DNA from: Bacillota bacterium
GTDB lineage: Bacteria; Bacillota; Clostridia; Christensenellales; SZUA-584
DNA length: 54,297 nucleotides
Direction: 5' to 3'
Assembly (NCBI GenBank): GCA_023428025.1
Contig: JAEYZN010000038.1
Location: forward strand, 1-54,297
How positions within the stretch are numbered: the first letter of the stretch is position 1; the number at the start of each line of letters is the position of its first letter. This document shows positions 8,391-15,615 of this stretch, piece after piece. Under the pieces are notes generated by a model that was not told where the DNA came from, did not search any database, and saw nothing but the letters and a program-made list of their open reading frames with translations. The translations under genes and the position numbers were made by a program.

Positions 8391-9332
8391 TTAAGCCTTC
8401 ATTTCTTTGACCGTCTCCAGCGCCGCCGCGCATAGCCACCGAGCCTTTTTCCATACCAGCTGAAAAAAGTCTTTTTCATTCAATGGAAACATGCCGCCCG
8501 CCGCGGGCGCCAGCCTTATGAGCAGGGCGGGCCGCAGAAACGCGTCGCGGAACCAGGTTTCAAAGCTGGCCGCGAAGACGCCCGGGTTGTCATCCGCCGG
8601 CAGCATCGCATACCCTGATACGGTCGCCAGTCGGCGCGCCAGTTCAGACGCTTCCGTCGTCTTTTCGGCGGTGGCCGTATCCGCGTAGGCGAGGGATTCG
8701 CCCTTGGCGTGGAACGACAGCGCCGTGCGGAACGCATGGCTGCGGCACACGCGCATCACTGCAATAACTTCCGGCTCGGTGCCTGGCAGGCTGCCGCTGT
8801 ACAGCTCGGAGGCGGGTGTTTCGATGGGCATATATCTTTTGTCCCAAAGCGCCGGGTAATGTCGGTTTAAGTCCACGCCGTTCACGTTCGCTTTCCACTC
8901 GCAGTAGGATGGACGCACCATCGTCATCTGCGCCACGTTTTCCGGCTGCTGCACCGCCTTGATGCCGCCCTGCGCCAGCGCCACGCCATCCGGATTGACC
9001 ATGGGCATCACATACATCGAGCACTCCGACAGCAGCTTTTCCATGTCAAAACCGCCCAGCCGTTTTTTCGCCGCCGCCGCGTGGGCGTATATGTTCACCG
9101 CATACATCAGATAGGCGCTCGTGATGTATTCGCGCGCGTGATGCGCACCGCAGCAGAACACGCCGGCACGGCCCGTACCCAGCCGGAGAAGCGGCAGCGC
9201 CCGCCCTTCCGCCGAATAACCGGCGTCTTCGCACTGGATCAGATCAGGGTATGTGCTTTTCAGCGCATAGGCATCGCGCATCAGCTGATCATGCGTGTAT
9301 GGCGCGGTCGGCGACACTATCATTCCTTTCAT
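8391..9332 (-). CDS. M14-family zinc carboxypeptidase-like protein, catalytic Glu replaced
   Basis: 313 residues covering a single M14 domain with no signal peptide, related to gamma-D-glutamyl-meso-diaminopimelate peptidases. Zinc ligands are intact: H65-A-R-E68 and H208 in SFHAKG. The substrate-carboxylate pair N156-R157 is present in GVDLNRHYP. However, where the family has the general-base glutamate (a P-x-x-T-I-E-x-G strand), this protein reads RPALLIRLAP, with Arg273 at the Glu position. It may therefore bind substrate without normal hydrolysis, or use another base. Start ATG has a GGGAGG site. It is monocistronic, convergent with glnA. Confidence 0.85.
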   Translation of the reverse strand: MKGMIVSPTAPYTHDQLMRDAYALKSTYPDLIQCEDAGYSAEGRALPLLRLGTGRAGVFCCGAHHAREYITSAYLMYAVNIYAHAAAAKKRLGGFDMEKLLSECSMYVMPMVNPDGVALAQGGIKAVQQPENVAQMTMVRPSYCEWKANVNGVDLNRHYPALWDKRYMPIETPASELYSGSLPGTEPEVIAVMRVCRSHAFRTALSFHAKGESLAYADTATAEKTTEASELARRLATVSGYAMLPADDNPGVFAASFETWFRDAFLRPALLIRLAPAAGGMFPLNEKDFFQLVWKKARWLCAAALETVKEMKA

Positions 9333-9459
9333 GACAGACCTCCCAGGTTCGAATGATTAAATATATGCCGGGCCGGTTTGTCCAGATACCTCTATGTTGT
9401 CCGCAAAACAGGACATTATTTCGCCTAATATGAACATATATTCTTGTTTTGGAGGGCTT

Positions 9460-9630
9460 ATGTGGGAGAGAATTGTGGATTCAAGCCTGTTGATCGCCGG
9501 TGCAATCATCCTGTTCGCGGTTTTTACCGCCATTCTTTTCTTTTATGAAAGAAGAGAGGAAAAGAGAAAGGCTCCCTGCCGTCCGGCGCTGCGGGTGATC
9601 CGCTGCGAAAAATCCGACCGGGCGGCCTGA
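9460..9630 (+). CDS. Small single-pass membrane protein
   Basis: 56 residues beginning MWERIVDSSLLIAGAII. One hydrophobic helix (about 8-29) is followed by a strongly basic/acidic tail (YERREEKRK), so the tail should face the cytoplasm. I chose ATG 9460 because GGAGG at 9451-9455 is ideally placed. An upstream in-frame ATG at 9394 lacks any ribosome site. Function unknown. It ends 8 bases before the end of the convergent radical SAM gene. Confidence 0.6.
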   Translation: MWERIVDSSLLIAGAIILFAVFTAILFFYERREEKRKAPCRPALRVIRCEKSDRAA

Positions 9631-9638
9631 TTGGCTTA

Positions 9639-10510
9639 TCAGAAAAATGAAAGCTGCGTGGGCGCCGGTTTCTCGCGCCGCGTCACATAGGCGGGCATCG
9701 CGTATTTGGCGCGCAGGCGCCTGACCGTCTCCTGCAGTTCCTGTTTGTATGCGCCGTATGCCTGACAGTCGTGAAACAGCGCCTGAATGCGTCCGTATTC
9801 CGATGGAAAGCTCTGCCGGATGCTGCTGAAAAACCCCTGCCTCGTAGGGCCCTTCAGGCTGAGCGCGGAAGTCAGCACGTAGTCCGCTCCCGCCTCCTTC
9901 GCCACACTGAACACCGCTTCCAGGCTGTCCTTACCGCTCGTCAGATACGGAATGACCGGCATCTGGTGCACGCCGCACGTTATCCCCTGTTTTTTCAGTT
10001 CAGCTATGGTTTCCATGCGCTCTGCCGGACGTGAACTGCCCGGTTCGATCAATGAGGCCGCGGCGCCGTCCATGGTCGTCACCGTCAGCGCCGTCATCAG
10101 CCCGCCCGCTTCCGCCACTCTTTCAGCAGGGCCATATCACGCAATATCAGTGAAGACTTCGTGGATATCACGGCCGGGACGCCGAACTGCGCCAGCAGTT
10201 CCAGCACTCCGGGCATCAGTTCACAGTCCCGCTCAGCGGGCTGATAGCTGTCCGTCACGCCGCCCAGATTCACCGTCTCGCGCGAGAACCTCGGCAGTTC
10301 CCGCCGCAGCACGTCCGCGATGTTGGTCTTGGCGTAAATCTGGTCGAAAAAACTGCCGCCGCCCAGATATTCATGCGAATACAGCGCGTAACAGTACACA
10401 CAACGATGCGCGCATCCGCGGTACACGTTGATGTCAACCTTGAACGGCAGCCATTTGGAATTGTGGTGGTGCAGCGCCGTGCTGCACGTTGTTTCGGTGA
10501 CGCGATACAT
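9639..10510 (-). pseudogene. SPL-type radical SAM protein, split by a -1 frameshift
   Basis: Two overlapping frames together encode one protein of about 290 residues of the spore-photoproduct-lyase-like radical SAM group. The first part (10510-10097, 137 codons) has the iron-sulfur motif C33-x3-C37-x2-C40 (CAHRCVYC) and ends at a TGA at 10099-10097. The rest, from TALTVTTMDG through EPGSSRPAERMETIAELKKQG, continues in the other frame to 9639. Adding one base in the GGGCGGG run at 10101-10107 restores a continuous family-like sequence. This is either a real inactivating deletion or a sequencing error. The start ATG has no ribosome site, but TATAAT lies 7 bases upstream. Confidence 0.75.
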
Positions 10511-10516
10511 AGTTTT

Positions 10517-10522
10517 ATTATA
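10517..10522 (-). promoter_or_regulatory. -10 element suggesting a leaderless radical SAM transcript
   Basis: TATAAT on the minus strand ends 6 bases before the ATG at 10510, so transcription would begin at or next to the start codon. No Shine-Dalgarno is visible. The -35 match is poor. Confidence 0.35.
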
Positions 10523-10587
10523 TCAAATAAACAAGAAAAGGCGAAAACATTTTCCGGTCATTTGAGATAATTATACAAAATGAATAC

Positions 10588-10673
10588 GGGAAATGCCTGC
10601 GGCATTCCCCGATGGGATTGTTAAGGGATAAATCCCTTAAATGGTGGTGCGGAGGCAAAGCCTCCACGGTCTT
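10588..10673. repeat. Three-hairpin intergenic element, copy A
   Basis: Three consecutive hairpins fill the gap between the radical SAM and glycerol-3-phosphate genes. They are GGGAA-A-TGCC/GGCATTCCC (10588-10609), TTAAGGG/CCCTTAA (10621-10640) and GGAGGC/GCCTCC (10651-10665), followed by GGTCTT (10668-10673). The words TTAAGGG..CCCTTAA, GCGGAGGC and GGTCTT recur in the same order at 48358-48410. Confidence 0.6.
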
Positions 10674-10698
10674 GACCTAATGTGCCAATAGTAGTACC

Positions 10699-11049
10699 CT
10701 AAGCCCGGCCGGTCGCCACAATATCCACGCCCGTGCCCAGTATGTCATGGATCAGTATGTCTCCCGGCTCCACCGGCGCTTTTACCTGCGCAGCGTTGAT
10801 CACGCCCATGCTGTTCAGCAGCAGCGCCTTGGGCAGCGCCGCGGACGATTTCACGGGCACCAGCCCCGCGCCGTCCACGCGCATCGTGGTGGTCAGCGTG
10901 CGCCGCGGGTCCGTCAGCTCGGCCCTGGCATACGCCTGTCCGCGCTTGCACGTTGCTCCCGTCAGGTTCTCTATCTTGTCACCGTCCAGTTCCGCCGTGA
11001 TCTGGCAGCCCAGCGGACAGACGATGCATGTCAGTTTCTTCTGTTCCAT
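10699..11049 (-). CDS. DUF1667 protein, third subunit gene of the G3P dehydrogenase operon
   Basis: 116 residues of the DUF1667 family, which commonly follows anaerobic glycerol-3-phosphate dehydrogenase genes. The N-terminus has CIVCPLGCQI, a C-x2-C-x3-C cluster that resembles the iron-sulfur/zinc ligands at the start of molybdopterin oxidoreductases, and a later CKRG cysteine. It probably acts as a small electron-transfer or assembly partner of the two flavoproteins upstream. That role is inferred from context. The start has a GAGGAGG site. It lies 3 bases after the preceding gene. Confidence 0.85.
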   Translation of the reverse strand: MEQKKLTCIVCPLGCQITAELDGDKIENLTGATCKRGQAYARAELTDPRRTLTTTMRVDGAGLVPVKSSAALPKALLLNSMGVINAAQVKAPVEPGDILIHDILGTGVDIVATGRA

Positions 11050-11052
11050 ATT

Positions 11053-12285
11053 TTAAGCCTCCTCTACCGTCACTGTGATGTCGCCGCAGATGTCCACGCC
11101 GTGCACCTCCAGCCGCTCCATCTCGCCGGGTGTGCAGATGGGTCGCTTTTTGCGCGCGATCACCTTGTCGCCACACCGCGCCACCGTCACACAGTTGCGG
11201 TATACGTTCGCTACCCGGAAGAACAGCGTCTTGTCATCTCCGTCGTCGTTCAGCTTCTGCGGAACCACATACCGCACACCCTGCCCCGGCTTTGTCATGC
11301 AGCAGCCGTGCGTCTGCGTTTTCTTCAGATATAGCGCCGCCGCCCGTCCGGCCCGCGTGGCCTCTTCCGTCACAAAGTCCACCAGATCGTGCACCTGTAC
11401 CACGTTGCCGCACGCGAATATGCCATCCACCGACGTCTGCATGTCACTGTCTACCACCGGCCCGTTGGTCATCCTGTCCAGCTGCGCGCCAAACCCGATT
11501 GACAGCTCGTTCTCGGGGATGAGCCCCACGGACAGCAGCAGCGTGTCGCATGGCACATACTCCTCCGTCTCCCTGATGGGTGCGCCATACTCGTCCACCG
11601 CAGCCACGGAGACGCCCTCCAGCCGCCTACGCCCGTGCAGCCGCGTTACGGTATGGGACAACCGCAGTGGGATGTCAAAGTCATTCAGACACTGGACGAT
11701 ATTGCGGTTGAGCCCGCCCGAATACGGCATCAGCTCCAGCACCATCTTCACGCAGGCGCCCTCCAGCGTCATACGGCGCGCCATGATAAGGCCGATGTCG
11801 CCCGAGCCCAGTATCACGACATTGTGGCCCGGCATAAACCCTTCGATGTTGACGAACCGCTGCGCCGTGCCCGCCGTCAGCACGCCGGACGGGCGCGAGC
11901 CGGGGATCATCAGCGCGCCCGCGCTGCGCTCGCGGCAGCCCATCGCCAGTACCACCGCGCCCGCCTCGATGGTGACGAGCCCTGTTTCCGGCCCCACCGC
12001 CGTGATGACGCGGCTGGCCGACACATCCAGCACCATCGTCTCGGTCAGGAACCGGATGCTCAGCGCTTTCGCCTTTTGGGCGAACCGCGCGGCATACTCC
12101 GGCCCGGTCAGTTCCTCGCCGAACACATGCAGACCAAAGCCGTTGTGGATGCACTGGCGCAATATCCCGCCCAGATGCTCCTCGCGGTCCAGCACCAGCA
12201 CATCGCTTGCGCCGTTCTCCTTGGCCGCGATGGCCGCGGCCAGCCCTGCCGGGCCCGACCCGACGACAACCACATCCGCCTTCAT
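11053..12285 (-). CDS. FAD/NAD(P)-dependent oxidoreductase of the G3P dehydrogenase operon
   Basis: 410-residue pyridine-nucleotide-disulfide-type flavoprotein. The N-terminal FAD site is VVVVGSGPAGLAAAIAAKENG, and a second dinucleotide site is NVVILGSGDIGLIMARRM. It is homologous to the flavoprotein that accompanies clostridial GlpA-type dehydrogenases and probably passes electrons from glycerol-3-phosphate oxidation to NAD or another carrier. The frame remains open upstream of this start, but ATG 12285 has AAAGGAGGG and overlaps the glpA stop as ATGA, so I use it. Cytosolic. Confidence 0.9.
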   Translation of the reverse strand: MKADVVVVGSGPAGLAAAIAAKENGASDVLVLDREEHLGGILRQCIHNGFGLHVFGEELTGPEYAARFAQKAKALSIRFLTETMVLDVSASRVITAVGPETGLVTIEAGAVVLAMGCRERSAGALMIPGSRPSGVLTAGTAQRFVNIEGFMPGHNVVILGSGDIGLIMARRMTLEGACVKMVLELMPYSGGLNRNIVQCLNDFDIPLRLSHTVTRLHGRRRLEGVSVAAVDEYGAPIRETEEYVPCDTLLLSVGLIPENELSIGFGAQLDRMTNGPVVDSDMQTSVDGIFACGNVVQVHDLVDFVTEEATRAGRAAALYLKKTQTHGCCMTKPGQGVRYVVPQKLNDDGDDKTLFFRVANVYRNCVTVARCGDKVIARKKRPICTPGEMERLEVHGVDICGDITVTVEEA

Positions 12286-13721
12286 CGCGATCCCTCCTTT
12301 ATGCGTCCGTCCAATATCCACGAGCCGTCTCCGTTCTTGGTGATGTCGTCGTATTCGCGCCCTGTCTCGCGCGCGAGTATCGCCATCACGCGCGGCAGGC
12401 AGAAGCCGCCATGGCAGCGCCCGGCGCCCGCCCGTGTGCGCAGCCGCACGCCATCCACCGTCTTCGCGCCGCACGGCCTGTTGATGCTCTGCACGATCTC
12501 CGCCTCGGTCACCTGCTCGCACCGGCACACGACGTTGGCATAGCGCCGGTCTTTTTTGATCAGCTCCTGCCGGCGTTCGGGCGGGGCGTCCGCGAACCGC
12601 TCGATGGGCTCGCGCGTTTTCACCGCACCCGGCTTTGGCGCCATGCTGACGCCCGCCTGAGCGAGCAATTCCTTCACATATTCCGCGATCGCCGGGGATG
12701 ATGTGAGGCCGGGAGACTCGATGCCCGCCACGTTGAAAAGGTTCGGCGCTGTTTTCGAGCGCTCGATGATAAAGTCGTGCGTCTCCGGCATAGCGCGCAG
12801 ACCCGCAAACACCGTGATGGCATAGCGCCGCTCCACCGTCGGCACGTATCTGAGCACACCGTCCAGCGCCTCCCTGAGGCCCTCGCGCGTGGTGTCGTTG
12901 TCATGCTTTTCCGTGAATTCCGCCGTCGGACCGGCGATCATGTTGCCGTGCGCCGTGGGCCCGAACAGCACGCCCTTGCCCTTGTCGGACGGCGCGCCGA
13001 AAATGACGCTGCGCGTCCGCTCGGGCATGCTCTTGTCGAACAACACATACTGCCCGCGCCGCGCGCGGATGCCGAAGCTCTCGCCGCCCGCCATGCGCGA
13101 TATATCGTCGGCATAGACGCCCGCGGCGTTGATCAGATAGCGCGCCCGGATGCGGTTGTCACCCGCGTGTATCTCGTAGATACCGTCTTCGAATGCAATG
13201 GCCGTCACGCGGCTGTTAAGATACAGCGTGACACCGTTGGCCACCGCATTCTCCATCGCCGCGATGGTCAGCGTGAACGGGCAGACGATGCCGCCGGTGG
13301 GCGCCCACAGCGCCGAGACGATATTATCGCTCAGCATGGGTTCCATCTCCCGCACCCTGTCGCCCGAAATCTTCTCCACCGGAATGCCGTTCGCCGCGCC
13401 GCGTTCGATCAGGATATCAATCTGCCTGTCGTCCGCGTCGTCGAAGGCCACCACCAGCGAGCCGCCGTTCTCATAAGGCACGCCCAGCTCCTTCACGACC
13501 GAGGTCATCATCTCATTGCCGCGCTTGTTCATCCGCGCTTTCAGGCTGCCCGGCTGCGCGTCGAACCCCGCGTGCACAATACCGCTGTTGGCCCGGCTCG
13601 CGCCCGAGGCCAGATCGGATTCCGCCTCGATCACGCAGACGGAGAGGTCCAGCAGTCCCAGCTCCCGCGCGATCATGGAGCCCGTTACGCCCGCGCCGAC
13701 GATTGCCGCGTCATAGATCAT
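12282..13721 (-). CDS. glpA: FAD-dependent glycerol-3-phosphate dehydrogenase with BFD-like domain
   Basis: 479 residues. Oxidises sn-glycerol 3-phosphate to dihydroxyacetone phosphate. A DAO-type FAD domain starts with AAIVGAGVTGSMIARELG. The C-terminal part has a BFD-like [2Fe-2S] domain with cysteines in VVCRCEQVTEAEI and GAGRCHGGFCLPRV, so it matches the anaerobic GlpA type rather than aerobic GlpD. It is first in a three-gene operon with the next flavoprotein (4-base ATGA overlap) and the DUF1667 gene. Its leader carries a sigma-A promoter and an intrinsic terminator, suggesting antitermination control. glpK and glpF are not in the window. Confidence 0.93.
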   Translation of the reverse strand: MIYDAAIVGAGVTGSMIARELGLLDLSVCVIEAESDLASGASRANSGIVHAGFDAQPGSLKARMNKRGNEMMTSVVKELGVPYENGGSLVVAFDDADDRQIDILIERGAANGIPVEKISGDRVREMEPMLSDNIVSALWAPTGGIVCPFTLTIAAMENAVANGVTLYLNSRVTAIAFEDGIYEIHAGDNRIRARYLINAAGVYADDISRMAGGESFGIRARRGQYVLFDKSMPERTRSVIFGAPSDKGKGVLFGPTAHGNMIAGPTAEFTEKHDNDTTREGLREALDGVLRYVPTVERRYAITVFAGLRAMPETHDFIIERSKTAPNLFNVAGIESPGLTSSPAIAEYVKELLAQAGVSMAPKPGAVKTREPIERFADAPPERRQELIKKDRRYANVVCRCEQVTEAEIVQSINRPCGAKTVDGVRLRTRAGAGRCHGGFCLPRVMAILARETGREYDDITKNGDGSWILDGRIKEGSR

Positions 13722-13750
13722 TTTTGTCCCCTTTCATCCTTCAAACATAC

Positions 13751-13784
13751 AAAAAAGCCGCGCCAAACAAAGTTTGGTACGGCT
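13751..13784 (-). terminator. Intrinsic terminator inside the glpA leader (attenuator)
   Basis: On the minus strand AGCCG-TA-CCAAAC (13784-13772 side) pairs with GTTTGG-CG-CGGCT around a TTT loop, followed by a six-T run. It lies between the predicted transcription start (about 13807) and the glpA ATG at 13721. That fits a leader attenuator such as the GlpP-controlled terminators of Bacillus glp genes. Confidence 0.75.
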
Positions 13785-13813
13785 CAAATCTCCTGCCATA
13801 TCTTTATGATTAA

Positions 13814-13842
13814 ATTTTACACCAACACAGGCCGTAATGCAA
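13814..13842 (-). promoter_or_regulatory. Sigma-A promoter of the G3P dehydrogenase operon
   Basis: TTGCAT (13842-13837), 17-base spacer and TAAAAT (13819-13814) on the minus strand. The predicted start near 13807 gives a leader of about 85 bases holding the attenuator hairpin. Confidence 0.7.
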
Positions 13843-13953
13843 GCCGTTTTTGAATCCTTATCTATGTCCGGCCCCAAAAACACGGTGCGTCAACAAATAC
13901 AATCTTATTGAATAGGCTGTATTATCATATTCATATCGGCAGGTGATGGTATC

Positions 13954-14337
13954 ATGAAATACGCCAATATCGTTCAGCGCAATGTCCGGGTCCAGACGCA
14001 GGTGACTGCAGCGCCGGACGCGAGAATCGGGGACGTTGAAGTGTGCTGTATCGGGACTCCCGTCACGGAGGAATGTGTGATGAAAAACAATGAATGCGTG
14101 TGCACTGTCCGCCAGCTGCTTTACATCGAGTTTCCGATCACGTTCTCGGTACGAGCGGAGATGGAACCGGAAAGTCTCTCTGAAAACCGGCCGGATATTC
14201 TGCCCGACCCGCCTGCGGGCAGCGCCCTTCCGGAGGCCGCACAGCCGGCCATGGTCCACCGGCCGCGGAGGCGTCCCTTGCTGTTCGCCCTGTTGGAAAT
14301 GCTGCAAAGAAGTCTGTTCCCGCGCCGCCGCGGGTAG
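13954..14337 (+). CDS. Hypothetical cysteine-containing protein
   Basis: 127 residues, no signal peptide or membrane helix. The first 70 residues look structured: VEVCCIGTPV and a cysteine pair ECVC followed by TVRQLLYIEFPITFSVRAEME. This last stretch resembles a repeated phrase in small clostridial spore- or coat-associated proteins, but I cannot assign a family. The C-terminal half is proline- and arginine-rich. The start has AGGTGAT about 7 bases upstream. It is convergent with the TIM-barrel gene, with 5 bases between the stops. Function unknown. Confidence 0.5.
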   Translation: MKYANIVQRNVRVQTQVTAAPDARIGDVEVCCIGTPVTEECVMKNNECVCTVRQLLYIEFPITFSVRAEMEPESLSENRPDILPDPPAGSALPEAAQPAMVHRPRRRPLLFALLEMLQRSLFPRRRG

Positions 14338-14342
14338 ACAGC

Positions 14343-15305
14343 TTATCCGTGTGCTGCCAGCGCGCCATCCTGTGCATTCACAATATTTTTCAGTTCTTTG
14401 CGGGTCTTGAATGAAAGCTCATACACCAGAAACTCTGGGCCCACCGCTTGCAGCACCCGGTTGATGCCTTCATGCAAAAACGGTTTGTGCGGGTCCATGC
14501 CTCCCACATAGCGGAACGCTTCCATCAGCCGCGTCTCAAAGTCCGCCTCCGCATGATAAACCACGTCCAGCGGCTGCGCGCCCGCCGCGCTGTTGAGATG
14601 TACGGTGTGGATATATGCCGCCATATCGCCGAGGTTTTCGATGTTTCTCAGTATCGCGTCCACCGCTTCGGCTTCGGTGGACGTCCCTTCGGCCAGCATC
14701 ATGTGGCTGATATCCAGCACAAAGCCCTTGTGCGGGTAACGCACATCCCTCATCAGCGCTTCGGCCAGGGTCCTGTCCGTCAGCTTGAGGCCGGGATACC
14801 AGTGGTTCTCGAACAGCAGGGCCATACCGGAATCCAGCTCATCCGCCGCCTCGTTGATGAATTCGATGAACGCCCGCACGATCTTCTCATCGCTGTATGT
14901 ATACGCGTGGGTATAGCAGTGCTCCAGCTCCACATGGCTGACATGGAACACGGCATATTGCGCGCCCATCGTCGCCGCATCCCGCAGTTCCGCTCGCCGC
15001 TGCTGCACGAACTCCTCCCAAGAAACCGCACTGTAATACTGCCGTACGTTGTCGTTGCTGCCAAACTGCCGTAAAAGTGCCTGTTTGTCGCCGCGCCGGA
15101 AGTCCAGCCAGAACGGCCAATACGGCATGTGCCGCCCGACGACGGGCACGCCGGGCAATGGCTGCGGGTCGTGCCAGCGCATCAGCTCGATACCGTCGAA
15201 CCCGTTCCCGGCCAGCGCCGCGCGCGCATTCTCCGGCTTGCCGCCAAACCGCGCCAGGCTGTACGGGTCGTCCGACAGGCTGAGCAGCTTTTTGACAGGG
15301 ATCAT
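14343..15305 (-). CDS. Sugar phosphate isomerase/epimerase-like TIM barrel protein
   Basis: 320 residues of the AP-endonuclease-2-like xylose isomerase TIM barrel superfamily. Putative metal ligands sit in conserved strands: ALLFENHWYP (Glu), GFVLDISHMM (Asp and His), IHTVHLNSA (His) and FLHEGIN (Glu). Substrate unknown. Members act on sugars or inositols as metal-dependent isomerases. The start overlaps the yhbY stop by 4 bases, so it is translated as the last gene of nth-obg-yhbY. That association with ribosome genes is probably only operonic. Confidence 0.75.
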   Translation of the reverse strand: MIPVKKLLSLSDDPYSLARFGGKPENARAALAGNGFDGIELMRWHDPQPLPGVPVVGRHMPYWPFWLDFRRGDKQALLRQFGSNDNVRQYYSAVSWEEFVQQRRAELRDAATMGAQYAVFHVSHVELEHCYTHAYTYSDEKIVRAFIEFINEAADELDSGMALLFENHWYPGLKLTDRTLAEALMRDVRYPHKGFVLDISHMMLAEGTSTEAEAVDAILRNIENLGDMAAYIHTVHLNSAAGAQPLDVVYHAEADFETRLMEAFRYVGGMDPHKPFLHEGINRVLQAVGPEFLVYELSFKTRKELKNIVNAQDGALAAHG

Positions 15306-15589
15306 ATCTTGATGATGGGATTCTCCGGCTTGGGCCGGTACAGCACGAACTTGCGGCCCGCCGCCGACACCGGCTCCGCGCCGGTCGCCTGCGCCAGCTC
15401 CTCCATCGCTTCCTTGGCGGACAGCGGCGCGCTCTGCTGCACGCTGCCCTTGATAAGCTCGCGCGCAAGCAACGCCTCGTCCGTCTGCACCACCACGTTT
15501 TCCGTCACGCCGGATTTGCCGATATAGAGTATTGTATCGATGCCGTTGGCCATGGCCTTCAGGCTGGCCCTTTGTTTACTGCTTAGCAT
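15302..15589 (-). CDS. yhbY: CRS1/YhbY-type RNA-binding protein
   Basis: 95 residues, the normal size. Contains the KH-like CRM fold used for pre-ribosomal RNA binding, with the characteristic IDTILYIGKSGVTENVV (GxxG-type turn) and LLARELIKGSV. It follows obg by about 26 bases, an arrangement common in Firmicutes, and likely acts in large-subunit ribosome assembly in the cytoplasm. Confidence 0.92.
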   Translation of the reverse strand: MLSSKQRASLKAMANGIDTILYIGKSGVTENVVVQTDEALLARELIKGSVQQSAPLSAKEAMEELAQATGAEPVSAAGRKFVLYRPKPENPIIKI

Positions 15590-15615
15590 ACGTTATATCC
15601 TTTCAAAATAAAGAC

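Noticed and set aside
12777..13853. 358-codon plus-strand open frame
   Set aside because: Antisense to glpA and crossing its promoter. Composition is shadow-like.
13909..13938. Sigma-G-like boxes TGAATA-N17-CATATCG before the hypothetical gene at 13954
   Set aside because: The implied transcription start would fall inside the gene's ribosome site, so a working promoter there is unlikely.
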